Of a stretch of 64,000 bases of DNA, positions 11,583-20,969 are shown in pieces. Made by a program: the position numbers and the translations under genes. The notes under the pieces were generated by a model. The model was not told where the DNA came from. It made no database searches and saw nothing but the letters and a program-made list of their open reading frames with translations. Source of the stretch: Nocardioides sp. Its GTDB lineage: Bacteria; Actinomycetota; Actinomycetes; Propionibacteriales; Nocardioidaceae. The stretch lies in the NCBI GenBank assembly GCA_020636915.1, contig JACJWV010000006.1, positions 1-64,000 of the forward strand. Reading direction: 5' to 3'. Every line of letters starts with the position of its first letter. Positions within the stretch are counted from its first letter, which is position 1.

Positions 11583-11635
11583 GTCGGTGCCTCTTCCTCG
11601 TCGGGTTCCTCGTCGGGCCCAGGTGACGGTCGGGA

Positions 11636-12280
11636 CTACTGGTGCTGCTGGTGCTGGCGGTGCTGCTGGTTCTTCATATCCTGGTGGCCGCCGTTTCCGC
11701 CGCCGCCTCGGCCCGTGTCGCCCGAGGAGTTGCCCGACGAGCTGCCGGACGAGCTGCCGGACGAGCTGCCGGAGCTGTCCGACGTCGTGGTGGTGGGCGC
11801 CGGGACCGTGACCACGTGCGGCGCCGGGTTGATCGCCGCCGGCTTCGCCGGCGGCAGCTGCCAGATTCGGAACGGCGTGGTGCCGTCGCCCGGCGAGGGC
11901 TCACCGACCACGGTGCCCGTGCCGAGCTCGAGGAAGGCCGGGTTGCCCGCCTGGACCATGTGCAGCCGCTGCGCCTGGGCCGCGATGCGCTGGGGGTTGC
12001 GGAGCCGGTCGAGCTCCATCTCCAGGGTCTGCTGACGTGCCGCGAGCGTGTCGGCCTGCTCGCCGAGCGCGGTCGCCGCGAACGACGCCTGCTGCATCGA
12101 GGTGTTGAAGAGCAGCAGGCCGACGACGCCGCCGAGCAGCATCATCGAGACCAGCGCGACGAACGGCACCCGCGAGGCGCGGGTACGCCGACGGGGGACG
12201 ACCGTGAGCCGGGCGCGCTCGACGGCGACCTCGGCGATCCGCGGCATCCTCGTGCGGACCTGCGCGACCGTGTTGCTCAT
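11636..12280 (-). CDS. FtsL-like bitopic division protein with low-complexity tail
   Basis: The position between rsmH and ftsI and the architecture point to FtsL, which recruits FtsI/FtsW. The product is 214 aa from ATG 12280 (MSNTVAQVRTRMPR). It has a basic cytoplasmic segment, a membrane helix (VPFVALVSMMLLGGVVGLLLF), then a short leucine-zipper-like coiled coil (ALGEQADTLAARQQTLEMEL). The last ~45 residues are SSG repeats, then Gly-rich, then Gln/His-rich (NQQHRQHQQHQ). FtsL sequences diverge widely, so the name rests on position and topology. 76 bases separate it from rsmH; they contain short inverted GCTCGCTTCGCTCGC-type sequence. Confidence 0.8.
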   Translation of the reverse strand: MSNTVAQVRTRMPRIAEVAVERARLTVVPRRRTRASRVPFVALVSMMLLGGVVGLLLFNTSMQQASFAATALGEQADTLAARQQTLEMELDRLRNPQRIAAQAQRLHMVQAGNPAFLELGTGTVVGEPSPGDGTTPFRIWQLPPAKPAAINPAPHVVTVPAPTTTTSDSSGSSSGSSSGSSSGNSSGDTGRGGGGNGGHQDMKNQQHRQHQQHQ

Positions 12281-12356
12281 GCGCGTACTCGCTTCGCTCC
12301 GTGCGCGCACGAGGCACGTGACACGCAGTGTTGGATGACTCGCTCGCTTCGCTCGC

Positions 12357-13325
12357 TCATGCGGCTACCCCTCCCCGGGTGACACGTTCGATCGCGCGCA
12401 GCCGGACCGAGGCGGCGCGCGGGTTCTGCGCGATCTCCTCCGGGGTGGCCTTCTCGGCCCCCCGGGTGACCAGACGGAGGGCCGGCTCGTGACCCTCCGG
12501 GACGAACGGCAGGTCCTCGGGCACGTCGAGGCGGCTGGCCGCGACGAAGGCCTGCTTGACCAGCCGGTCCTCCAGCGAGTGGTAGGACTCGACGACCACC
12601 CGGCCGCCGACGCTGATCGCCTCGATGGCCGCGGGCACGGCCCGGCGCAGGACCGCGAGCTCGTCGTTGACCTCCATGCGCAGCGCCTGGAAGGTCCGCT
12701 TCGCCGGGTGCCCACCGGTTCGCCGCGCGGGCGCCGGGATCTCGGCGTAGAGCAGCTCGACGAGCCGGCCCGAGGTCGTGAACGGCTCCTTCGCCCGTTC
12801 GCGCACCACGGCGGCGGCGATCTTGCGGGCGAACCGCTCCTCGCCGTAGTCGCGCAGCACGCGGGTCAGCGCGGCGGCGTCGTAGGTGTTGAGGACGTCG
12901 GCAGCGGTCATCCCCTCGCTGCCCATCCGCATGTCCAGCGGTGCGTCCTCGGCGTAGGCGAAGCCCCGCTCCCGGACGTCGAGCTGCATCGACGACACGC
13001 CGAGGTCGAAGAGCACGCCGTCGACCGTCGCCAGGTCGAGGTCGGCCAGCACGTCGCGGATCTCGTCGTAGACCGCGTGGACCGCGGTGAACCGGTCACC
13101 GAACGGCGCCAGCCGCTGCGACGCGAGCCGGAGCGCCTCGGGGTCGCGGTCGATCCCGACCACGCGCACCGCGTCGAAGCGTGAGAGCACCGCCTCGCTG
13201 TGCCCGCCGAGGCCGAGCGTGGCGTCGACCATGACGGTGTCCGTGGCGACCGGCCGCTCGAGCGCAGGCGCCAGGAGGGCGACGACCCGGTCGAGGAGCA
13301 CCGGGACGTGGGAGGGGCGGCTCAT
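12357..13325 (-). CDS. rsmH: 16S rRNA (cytosine(1402)-N(4))-methyltransferase RsmH
   Basis: RsmH (MraW) N4-methylates C1402 in the ribosomal P site using SAM. The product is 322 aa, standard length. It begins MSRPSHVPVLLDRVVALL, has the SAM-binding motif VDATLGLGGHSEAVL, then DGVLFDLGVSSMQLD, RTGGHPAKRTFQALRMEVNDEL and YHSLEDRLVKQAF, all hallmark RsmH blocks. ATG 13325 lies one base after the stop of the small membrane gene upstream. Confidence 0.96.
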   Translation of the reverse strand: MSRPSHVPVLLDRVVALLAPALERPVATDTVMVDATLGLGGHSEAVLSRFDAVRVVGIDRDPEALRLASQRLAPFGDRFTAVHAVYDEIRDVLADLDLATVDGVLFDLGVSSMQLDVRERGFAYAEDAPLDMRMGSEGMTAADVLNTYDAAALTRVLRDYGEERFARKIAAAVVRERAKEPFTTSGRLVELLYAEIPAPARRTGGHPAKRTFQALRMEVNDELAVLRRAVPAAIEAISVGGRVVVESYHSLEDRLVKQAFVAASRLDVPEDLPFVPEGHEPALRLVTRGAEKATPEEIAQNPRAASVRLRAIERVTRGGVAA

Positions 13326-13326
13326 G

Positions 13327-13500
13327 TCAGGCCTGTCGCGCCACTGCTGCGAGGAGCAGGAACACCGCGGCGACCCCGACCGACGTCGCTGCGGAGAAGG
13401 CCATCACGGTCGCCGCCTCGCGGGCCCGGTGGCGGACCCGGCGCAGCGGGACCTCCGACTCGGCCTCCAGCGGCGTGACCGCCGCGTGCGCGATGCTCAT
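13327..13500 (-). CDS. Small single-pass membrane protein of the dcw cluster
   Basis: From ATG 13500 this encodes 57 aa: a polar N-terminal half (MSIAHAAVTPLEAESEVPLR) and one C-terminal membrane helix (VMAFSAATSVGVAAVFLLLA). The frame is open further upstream to 13650, but that sequence is low-complexity and runs into tandem repeats, so the short form is chosen. It ends one base before rsmH, so co-translation is likely. Small membrane proteins at this place are common in actinobacterial dcw clusters. No function is proposed beyond a possible divisome accessory role. Confidence 0.7.
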   Translation of the reverse strand: MSIAHAAVTPLEAESEVPLRRVRHRAREAATVMAFSAATSVGVAAVFLLLAAVARQA

Positions 13501-13641
13501 CCGACCTGCCTCGACCCTCTGCCCGACCTGCGGGCTCCGACCCCGCGGGACCCGCCCGTGAGGTGACTGCGGCGGCGCTCCTGCGGAGCTCCGGTGGAAA
13601 TGAGGCGATCCGCCTGACCAGGTCCCTGCCCGCTCCCGGGG

Positions 13642-13713
13642 AAGTGCCATCTGGAACCGGGGAAGGTGCCCCAGATGAGGTGCCGTCTGGGGCCGGGGAA
13701 GGTGTCCCAGATG
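13642..13713 (-). repeat. Two tandem 36-bp units, each with an inverted repeat
   Basis: On the minus strand two adjacent 36-bp units begin CATCTGGGAC (13713) and CATCTGGGGC (13677), each followed by ACCTTCCCCGG. They differ at about five positions, and a third partial copy (CACTTCCCCGG) follows. Within a unit CATCTGG pairs with a downstream CCAGATG or CCAGACG, so each can fold as a hairpin. They lie in the 294-base untranslated gap between mraZ and the small membrane gene. I see no gene in this gap (13501-13794). Confidence 0.7.
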
Positions 13714-13794
13714 GCGCGGGAGCGGGCGCGAGGCCTCGTCCTGCGGATCGCTGTGCTGTTGTGTCGTGCTGCTGCTCGTGTGGTGCTGGTGGAG

Positions 13795-14232
13795 CTAGTT
13801 CTGCTGCTGGGGGTTGGGCTGCTCGTCGAGCTCGGCGAACTTGGCCTGGGCACCGGCGCTGTACTCACGCCACTTCGCCGGATCCCAGATCTCGATGCGG
13901 TCCATCACGCCGATGACGACCACGTCGCGGTCCAGCCCGGCGTACTCCCGCAACGAGGCCTGGATGCCGATCCGGCCCTGCTTGTCCAATGCGCCCTCGT
14001 CGGCGCCGGCGAACAGGATGCGCGCGTAGTCGCGCGCTCCCCGCACCGTCATCGGCGTCGCCTGGGCGCGCCGGGCCTCCTCCATGAACACGTCGTGGGG
14101 CCACACGACCAGGCAGTTCTCCTGACCTTGGGTCACCACGAGCCCCTCCGCGAGTCGGTCCCTGAACTTGGCCGGGAGGAAGAGCCGCCCCTTGTCGTCG
14201 AGCTTCGGCGTGTAGGTGCCCATGAAGAACAT
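13795..14232 (-). CDS. mraZ: Transcriptional regulator MraZ
   Basis: MraZ is the AbrB-like DNA-binding regulator at the head of dcw clusters, known to bind repeats in its own promoter. The product is 145 aa. It contains both MraZ half-domains: GTYTPKLDDKGRLFLPAKFRD near the N-terminus, and ALDKQGRIGIQASLREYAGL in the second. ATG 14232 (MFFMGTY) is chosen over ATG 14223 because GGAGG stands six bases before it. The C-terminus is Gln/Asn-rich (NPQQQN). It is divergent from moxR. Confidence 0.96.
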   Translation of the reverse strand: MFFMGTYTPKLDDKGRLFLPAKFRDRLAEGLVVTQGQENCLVVWPHDVFMEEARRAQATPMTVRGARDYARILFAGADEGALDKQGRIGIQASLREYAGLDRDVVVIGVMDRIEIWDPAKWREYSAGAQAKFAELDEQPNPQQQN

Positions 14233-14269
14233 CGGGCACCTCCACTCGCTCCGCCGATCAGCGGCGGCT

Positions 14270-14314
14270 TCCCTCCACTGTGCTCCACCTTACGCCACTT
14301 TCCCCCACCGTCAA
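14270..14314 (-). promoter_or_regulatory. mraZ/dcw promoter with a four-repeat MraZ operator
   Basis: Reading the minus strand from 14309 to 14270 gives four consecutive decamers: GGTGGGGGAA, AGTGGCGTAA, GGTGGAGCAC and AGTGGAGGGA, all RGTGG at exact 10-bp spacing. The -35 TTGACG (14314-14309) touches box 1, and the -10 TAAGGT (14292-14287), 16 bases downstream, spans boxes 2 and 3. A bound MraZ oligomer would cover the promoter. A further AGTGGAGG (14246-14239) overlaps the ribosome-binding site. Tandem GTGG-type repeats are the known MraZ target elsewhere; binding here is inferred. Confidence 0.85.
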
Positions 14315-14414
14315 CCATCGCACGCGTGTCGCGGCGCTGTTTTCCGTCCGATCGGGGCGGCTCGGCCCACCAGCGCGGACGACGTCCGCGCAGGTCAGCG
14401 ACCCATTTCCGAGC

Positions 14415-14470
14415 GGTGGAGCGCAGGTGGAGCGTGGTGGGGCAGCCGGTGGGGCGCGGTGGTGGAGCAC
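14415..14470 (+). promoter_or_regulatory. Second GGTGG repeat cluster in the mraZ-moxR gap
   Basis: On the plus strand GGTGG recurs at 14415, 14426, 14436, 14448, 14458 and 14461, mostly 10-12 bases apart. The last copy, GGTGGAGCAC, is identical to box 3 of the mraZ operator. This may be an auxiliary MraZ-binding region. GGTGG is not rare in such GC-rich DNA, so this is tentative. Confidence 0.4.
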
Positions 14471-14598
14471 GGGGAGCGACGGCCCGGCCGAGGCGAGGAC
14501 GGGGGGTCTGACGGGTGGGTCCGGGCACTGAAACCATTTCGTGACCCGCGGAGTCGAACAGGACGACGTCCGGGCGACGTAGGTTTCTCCGGCACGAC

Positions 14599-14648
14599 TA
14601 CCGTGGGAGTGACGTGGCGCACCGTGGCGCACGTCAGGTGGGGGAATT
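14599..14648 (+). promoter_or_regulatory. Possible moxR promoter with GTGG repeats
   Basis: A TACCGT hexamer (14599-14604) could be a -10 for moxR. GTGG occurs at 14603, 14614, 14624 and 14638; the last is within GGTGGGGGAA, identical to box 1 of the mraZ operator. The GTGGCGCAC unit is directly repeated at 10-bp spacing. The repeats lie between the putative -10 and the moxR start. Regulation of moxR by MraZ is an inference. Confidence 0.4.
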
Positions 14649-14663
14649 CGGGAAGGGACGGCA

Positions 14664-15641
<978 letters not shown>

Positions 15642-15648
15642 TCCGGCC

Positions 15649-16920
15649 GTGAAGGAGGCGCTCGCCGGCCTGACCGTCCGCGGACGGGCCTTCCTGGCCG
15701 CCGGCGTGACCGCGCTGGTGTGCGCGGTCCTGCTCGACCAGTCGGCGCTCGCGCGCGTCGGGGTGCTCGTGGTCGCCCTGCCGCTGCTGACGGCCTGGGT
15801 CGTCGGCCGCAACCGCTACCGGCTCGCCCTGGTCCGCACGGTCACCCCCCAGCTGGTGGCCGCCGGACAGCCCGCCCGGGTGACGCTGTCGCTCACCAAC
15901 GAGGGCCGCACCCCCAACGGCGTGCTCCTGCTGGAGGACCAGGTGCCCTACGTGCTCGGCACCCGGCCGCGGTTCGTCCTCGAGGGCATCGGCGCCGGGT
16001 GGAAGCAGAGCGTCACCTACCAGGTCCGCTCCGACGTGCGCGGCCACTTCGAGATCGGTCCGATGTCGGTGCGCGTCACCGACCCCTTCGGCCTGGTCGA
16101 GCTCGGCCGCGCCTTCCGCACCACGGTGCCCCTGACGGTCACCCCCCGCACGGTCGCGCTGCCGCAGATCCCCCTCGGAGGCGCGTGGACCGGCTCGGGC
16201 GACAACCGGCCGCGCGCGTTCGCGACCGGCAGCGCCGAGGACGTCACCGTCCGTGAGTACCGTCGCGGCGACGAGCTGCGCCGGGTGCACTGGCGCAGCT
16301 CGGCCAAGGTCGGCGAGCTGATGGTCCGCCGCGAGGAGCAGCCCTGGCAGTCGCGCGCGACCCTGTTCCTCGACAACCGCACCCGCGCCCACCACGGGCA
16401 CGGGATCGCCTCGTCGCTGGAGGCCGCGGTGTCGGCCGCCGCCTCGGTCGCCGTCCACCTGACCCACCGCGGGTTCGCCGTACGCCTGGTGACGGCGACC
16501 GGCGAGGACCCGAGCAGCGCCTGGCACCTGCGGGGCGCCGAGCTCAACACCGCTCCCCTGCTCGAGGCGCTCGCCGTCATCGCGGCGACCACGCAGCCCC
16601 ACCTCGACACCGGGTGGCTGGCCGAGGGCGCGCACGGCGGGCTGACCGTGGCCGTGTTCGGGGACGTGTCCTCCCCCGACCTGCCGGTGCTGCGACGGAT
16701 GCAGCACCAGGCCGGCTCGGCGCTCGCGATCGCCCTCGACGCCCGCGCCTGGGCGGGCGCGCCGGCCGGGGACGGCGCGACCCGCGCCCTGGCCCAGCAG
16801 GGCTGGCGCTCGGCGGTGCTCGGCCCGAGGGACCGCCTCGACGCCGTCTGGCAGGAGCTGGGCCACACGAGTGCCCACAGCTCGCGCTCCGCCGGTCCGA
16901 CGCAGGAGGTCGCCGGATGA
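15649..16920 (+). CDS. DUF58 domain protein, membrane-anchored
   Basis: This is the MoxR partner, 423 aa. Two hydrophobic helices lie at the N-terminus (AFLAAGVTALVCAVLLDQSA and GVLVVALPLLTAWVVG). A beta-rich segment follows, then the DUF58 core VREYRRGDELRRVHWRSSAKVGELMVRREEQP. The C-terminal part resembles a von Willebrand A-like fold (ATLFLDNR). Start is GTG 15649, seven bases after the moxR stop, and the end overlaps the transglutaminase start (ATGA). Function is unknown at the biochemical level. Confidence 0.88.
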   Translation: MKEALAGLTVRGRAFLAAGVTALVCAVLLDQSALARVGVLVVALPLLTAWVVGRNRYRLALVRTVTPQLVAAGQPARVTLSLTNEGRTPNGVLLLEDQVPYVLGTRPRFVLEGIGAGWKQSVTYQVRSDVRGHFEIGPMSVRVTDPFGLVELGRAFRTTVPLTVTPRTVALPQIPLGGAWTGSGDNRPRAFATGSAEDVTVREYRRGDELRRVHWRSSAKVGELMVRREEQPWQSRATLFLDNRTRAHHGHGIASSLEAAVSAAASVAVHLTHRGFAVRLVTATGEDPSSAWHLRGAELNTAPLLEALAVIAATTQPHLDTGWLAEGAHGGLTVAVFGDVSSPDLPVLRRMQHQAGSALAIALDARAWAGAPAGDGATRALAQQGWRSAVLGPRDRLDAVWQELGHTSAHSSRSAGPTQEVAG

Positions 16921-19319
16921 TCCGCCCCGCCGCTCGCAGTCGCGGGAGCGCCGCGGTCGCCGTGGGCCTGCCGGCCGTCGCCGCCGCGACCGCCTGGATC
17001 GCCATGTACGCGTGGCGCGGGTTCACCGAGACCCCTGGCGGGTTCCTCAACCCGCTGTTCCTGCTCGCGATCGTCGTCGCCGGGACCGGCGCCGCCCTGC
17101 GCTGGTGGCGGGTGCCGCGCGAGCTGGTCGTCCTGGTCCAGGTGGTCGCGTCGTCCGTGGTCGCCATGCTCCTGATCACCGGCTCGCCGCTGCCCGTCGG
17201 CGGAGCCTGGACCGAGCTCCACCAGGCGATCGGCGACGCGCTCGACAGCTCGCGGGGGTACGCCGCTCCGGTACCCGACAGCGCACCGCCGCTCGACCCG
17301 CTGCTGATCCTGTGCGGCCTGCTCTGCCTGCTGCTGGTCGACCTGCTGGCGTGCACGCTGCGCCGGGTCCCGCTCGCCGGGATCCCGCTGCTCGCGATCT
17401 ACAGCATCCCGCTGGGCCTGGTCGGCGACTCGGTCAGCTGGTGGGTCTTCGCCGCCACCGCGGCCGGGTTCCTCGTGATGCTGTTCCTCCACGAGGGCGA
17501 CCACGTCGCCCGGTGGGGCCGGCCGATCGGCATCGACCGCGAGACCGGCGACCCGATCTCCTTCGGCGCGGGCACGCACGTGGTCCGCAGCACCGCGGGC
17601 ACCATCGGCGGGGTCGCCACCGCCCTCGCCGTCTTCCTGCCCGCACTGGTCCCCACCGTCGGGCTTCACGTGTTCGACTTCGGGCCGGGCACCGGGGGCG
17701 GAGACGACATCCGCATCGACAACCCGACCGCCGACCTGGTCCGCGACCTCAAGCGCGGCGACGACACCCCGTTGGTGCAGGTGACGACGCCCGACCCGGA
17801 CCCGTCGTACCTGCGGATCCTGACGCTGACCCGCTTCAGCGAGACCGAGTGGAGCCCGGGCAACCGGGACGTCCCCGCGGACCACACCGCGCAGGGCGCC
17901 CTGCCACCGCCGGCCGGGGTCGCCTCGGCCGTGGCGCGCCACGAGGTGCCCTACGACGTGACGATCCTGCCGGCGTTCACGTCGAGCTGGCTGCCGACGC
18001 AGGCGCCGATCAGCCGGATCGACGCCGACGGCGACTGGCGCTACGACGACCAGACCATGGACTTCCTCGCGGTGCCCGACGACCTGACCACGTCGAACAT
18101 GCACTACACGATGAGCGCGCTCGACCTCGATCTGACCAGCAACCGGCTCGAGAACGCCGGCACCTCGGCCGGCGAGGTGAGCGAGGCGTTCACCGACTAC
18201 CCCGCCGACCTGCCGCCGATCGTCCGCGAGCTCGCGGCCGACGTCACCAAGGACGCCGACACCCGCTTCGAGAAGGCGGTCGCGCTGCAGAACTGGTTCC
18301 GCGAGGACGGTGGCTTCACCTACTCCCTCGCGACCGCCGAGGGTAGCGGCTACCAGGCGCTGGTCGACTTCCTCACCGACGCCCCCGGCGGGCGCACGGG
18401 CTACTGCGAGCAGTTCGCCGCGTCGATGGCCGTGATGGCGCGCGTGCTGGGCATCCCGGCCCGGGTGGCGATCGGCTTCCTGCACCCTCAGCCCGCCGGT
18501 CCGAACACGTGGATCTACAGCTCCGACGACATGCACGCCTGGCCCGAGCTCTACTTCGACGGCGCCGGCTGGGTGCGGTTCGAGCCGACCCCGGCCGGTC
18601 GGGCCGAGGACGTCCCGAGCTACACGGTCGTCGACAACAGCCCGCAGATCGACCCGTCGAACCCGACGGCACCCAGCGGTGACCGCTCCTCGCTGCTGCC
18701 GAGCAACCGCCCGAGCGAGGAGCGGCCCGACTCGACCGGCGCCGCGCCGAAGGTCGACCAGGGCGGCGGACCGTGGTGGCCGTTGGGCATCACCGCCGGT
18801 GTCGTGGCCGTGGCGGCAGCCGTCCTGCTGCTGCCACGCGTCCTGCGGCGGCGCCGGCGGGACCGACGTCTCGCGACCGGGGCGCCGGAGGCCGCCTGGG
18901 CCGAGCTGCGCGACACCGCGATCGACCTCGGCGTCCCGTGGCCCGACCGGCGCTCGCCACGCGCGACCCGCAACGCCCTCGTCGACCACCTCGGCGCACC
19001 CCTCGGGCCGCAGACGGGTGACCGGCCGGCCCACGGCCCGATGGTCGCGCCCGCGGCCGTGGCGGCGCTGGACCGGCTCGTGCAGGCGTTGGAGCTGCTG
19101 CGCTACGCACGCCCCGGCGGCGCCGTGGCCGACCCGGTTCGGGTGCGGGCCGACGCCGAGATCCTCCTGGACTCCCTGGCCGGCGGCGCGGTGCGCTCGG
19201 CCCGCCGCCGGGCGACCTGGTGGCCCCGGTCCGTGCTGAGTGCCGACCGGCGCCGGCAGCGCCGGGCGCCGGTCACGGTCGAGGCCCGGTACGGCGGCGT
19301 GGTCGACCACGCGCAGTAG
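16917..19319 (+). CDS. Transglutaminase-like membrane protein (TgpA type)
   Basis: An 800-aa membrane protein from ATG 16917. Several N-terminal helices are followed by a large external region. The transglutaminase core has catalytic Cys in GRTGYCEQFAASMAVMARVLGIPARV (about residue 495), His in SSDDMHAWPELYF and Asp in YFDGAGWVRFEPTP. A later helix (ITAGVVAVAAAVLLLPRVL) precedes a cytoplasmic C-terminal domain. The MoxR-DUF58-transglutaminase trio suggests a chaperone-assisted envelope enzyme. The true substrate is unknown. Confidence 0.88.
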   Translation: MIRPAARSRGSAAVAVGLPAVAAATAWIAMYAWRGFTETPGGFLNPLFLLAIVVAGTGAALRWWRVPRELVVLVQVVASSVVAMLLITGSPLPVGGAWTELHQAIGDALDSSRGYAAPVPDSAPPLDPLLILCGLLCLLLVDLLACTLRRVPLAGIPLLAIYSIPLGLVGDSVSWWVFAATAAGFLVMLFLHEGDHVARWGRPIGIDRETGDPISFGAGTHVVRSTAGTIGGVATALAVFLPALVPTVGLHVFDFGPGTGGGDDIRIDNPTADLVRDLKRGDDTPLVQVTTPDPDPSYLRILTLTRFSETEWSPGNRDVPADHTAQGALPPPAGVASAVARHEVPYDVTILPAFTSSWLPTQAPISRIDADGDWRYDDQTMDFLAVPDDLTTSNMHYTMSALDLDLTSNRLENAGTSAGEVSEAFTDYPADLPPIVRELAADVTKDADTRFEKAVALQNWFREDGGFTYSLATAEGSGYQALVDFLTDAPGGRTGYCEQFAASMAVMARVLGIPARVAIGFLHPQPAGPNTWIYSSDDMHAWPELYFDGAGWVRFEPTPAGRAEDVPSYTVVDNSPQIDPSNPTAPSGDRSSLLPSNRPSEERPDSTGAAPKVDQGGGPWWPLGITAGVVAVAAAVLLLPRVLRRRRRDRRLATGAPEAAWAELRDTAIDLGVPWPDRRSPRATRNALVDHLGAPLGPQTGDRPAHGPMVAPAAVAALDRLVQALELLRYARPGGAVADPVRVRADAEILLDSLAGGAVRSARRRATWWPRSVLSADRRRQRRAPVTVEARYGGVVDHAQ

Positions 19320-19439
19320 GGCGGCCTGCCTCGGCGGGGTGGCCCCGGCCGCGCCCGGCGGGTCAGCGGTCGGCGCGCGTGCGCGTCGTCATGCAGGACG
19401 ACTGGTCAGGCAGCACGGGTGGCCAGGGGTCATCGGTCG

Positions 19440-19549
19440 CGTCGGCGGTCGGGTCTCGATACGGCCGGACGCGAGCTCGTCCCTCGCTCGCGCGACCACT
19501 CGACCTGGCGCCGGGATCCCGGCCTTCGCAAGCTCAGGCCGGGCAGCGC
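19440..19549. repeat. Dispersed intergenic repeat, copy 1
   Basis: The 230-base gap 19320-19549 contains no gene. Within it GGTCTCGATACGG, a CTCGTCCCTCGCTCGCGCGACC stretch and CGACCTGG form a palindrome-rich block. Its reverse complement aligns with 57592-57655 (shared GGTCG, CGCGCGA, GAGGRACGAG, TCGCG, CCGG, TCGAGAC in order). GGCCTTCGCAAGCTCAGG follows, and a related GGCCTTCGCAGGCTCAG sits at 42162-42178. These look like repetitive extragenic palindromes lying downstream of genes. Confidence 0.55.
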
Positions 19550-19981
19550 TCAGAACCCGCCGTCGGCGCGACGGCGGCGCCAGCGCTCCTCGACCCGCTC
19601 CATGAAGGAGTGGCCGGAGCGCCGCGGGCGACGCGACTTGCCCGACCGGCCGCCCTCGACGACCGTGAGGCCGTGGCTGGGGTGGACCGCCCGCGGGTCC
19701 GGGCCGTGGGCCTGCCGGCCGCGGAGAGCGGTGAGGGCCACCGTGGCCGAGGCGAGCATGATCACGAACCCGGCGATGCCGATGGGGGTGATCCGGGCGA
19801 CGGCGCCGGTCATCAGCACGACGACACCGAGGACGAAGCAGACGCCGGCGATGATCGCGCGGCGGCGGGCGGAGCGGCGGAAGGCCGTACCGCGCAGGGT
19901 CGAGGCGAGCTTGGGGTCCTCCTCGACGAGGGCACGTTCCATCTGCTCGAGCAGCCGGAGCTCCTCCTCTGAGAGCGGCAC
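19550..19981 (-). CDS. DUF3040 family membrane protein
   Basis: A 143-aa protein starting at GTG 19981, with GGAGG five bases upstream. It opens with the family signature PLSEEELRLLEQMERALVEEDPKLASTLR. Two membrane helices (AIIAGVCFVLGVVVLMTGA and IGIAGFVIMLASATVALTAL) and a basic C-terminal tail (SGKSRRPRRSGHSFMERVEERWRRRR) follow. DUF3040 proteins are actinobacterial and uncharacterised. A TAGACT hexamer near 20038 could be its -10. Confidence 0.85.
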   Translation of the reverse strand: MPLSEEELRLLEQMERALVEEDPKLASTLRGTAFRRSARRRAIIAGVCFVLGVVVLMTGAVARITPIGIAGFVIMLASATVALTALRGRQAHGPDPRAVHPSHGLTVVEGGRSGKSRRPRRSGHSFMERVEERWRRRRADGGF

Positions 19982-20163
19982 CGTACCTCCCCTGCACTGT
20001 TCAGCCCCGGCCTGGACGTCCGGTTGCTGCAAGTCTAGGCAGCGCACGGGCACGGCGGTAGGCGGGTTCGGGAAATTCGTGATCGAACCGTTCCCGCACA
20101 CCCGAGCCGCGAAACGACGGCACGCCGAGCGGTGCAGACCGGTGGGCGGCCGACCAGCCGGGA

Positions 20164-20916
20164 TCAGCGGGCCAGGACGTGCAGCTGGGTCGCGAGCGGG
20201 CGCAGCTCGGGCCGGTCGACGACGGCGCGCTCGAGCTCGACCAGCGCGGCCGACGCACCGGGCTCGAGGTCGAGCACCGCGCCCGGCACCAGGTCGGCGA
20301 AGACCCGGATGCCGTGCACGGCGAGGGCGTCCAGCCCGGCTCCGGCCAGCAGCGTCCGCACCTCGGCCTCGGTGAATCGGCGGCCCGAGCGGCCCGGGCC
20401 GGGCAGCGCACCCGCCGCAGCACGGCCGGCGTCCGGCTCCAGCATCGTCAGCGCCTGGGCGAAGTGGCCGGCCATCGCCCGGGCGACCACCGCCGCGAAC
20501 CGTTGGGCGACGAGCAGGCTCAAGGTGCCACCGGGGCGGAGCACCTCGCGGATGGTGGCGAGCGCGACGTCGGGGCGGTCGACCACCTCGAGCACGCCGT
20601 GGCACAGCACCACGTCGGCGCTGCCCGCACCCACGACGTCGACGAGCGACGACACGTCACCTTGGCGCCCGGCGACCTCCACCGGGAGCTCGCGGGCCCG
20701 GCGGTCCAGCGCGGCGAGCGCGTCGGGGCTCGGGTCGACGACGGTCACCCGGTGGCCGAGGCCGGCCACCCGGACCGCGAAACCCCCGGTGCCGCCCCCG
20801 ATGTCGACGACGTCGAGGGGGGTGCCGACCGCCTCCAGCACGGGGAGCAGCGCCTCCCACACCAGCGACGTGCGCGCTGCTCCACGGCGCTCGGCCGGCT
20901 TCACGCTCTCGGACAT
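20164..20916 (-). CDS. Class I SAM-dependent methyltransferase
   Basis: A 250-aa Rossmann-fold methyltransferase. Motif I is VVDIGGGTGGFAVRVAGLG, the acidic loop VTVVDPSPDALAALDRRA, motif IV SADVVLCHGVLEVVD and post-motif VLRPGGTLSLLV. The substrate cannot be read from sequence. ATG 20916 follows TAGGGT (20928-20923) by exactly six bases, so a leaderless transcript is likely. The next gene upstream on the same strand is the LexA-box HEPN gene. Confidence 0.87.
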   Translation of the reverse strand: MSESVKPAERRGAARTSLVWEALLPVLEAVGTPLDVVDIGGGTGGFAVRVAGLGHRVTVVDPSPDALAALDRRARELPVEVAGRQGDVSSLVDVVGAGSADVVLCHGVLEVVDRPDVALATIREVLRPGGTLSLLVAQRFAAVVARAMAGHFAQALTMLEPDAGRAAAGALPGPGRSGRRFTEAEVRTLLAGAGLDALAVHGIRVFADLVPGAVLDLEPGASAALVELERAVVDRPELRPLATQLHVLAR

Positions 20917-20969
20917 GGCTCCACCCTAGAGCGTGCCGCGGCCGCGGCCCGACGCACGCGCCCGCTCGC

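Noticed and set aside
7725..12035. A 4.3-kb open frame on the plus strand, antisense to murF-ftsL
   Set aside because: Arg/Gly/Pro-rich translation typical of the antisense frame in 73% GC DNA; the minus strand codes for recognisable Mur enzymes and FtsI throughout.
16017..19310. A 1,097-codon minus-strand frame over DUF58 and transglutaminase
   Set aside because: No domain pattern, mirrors the codons of the real plus-strand genes.
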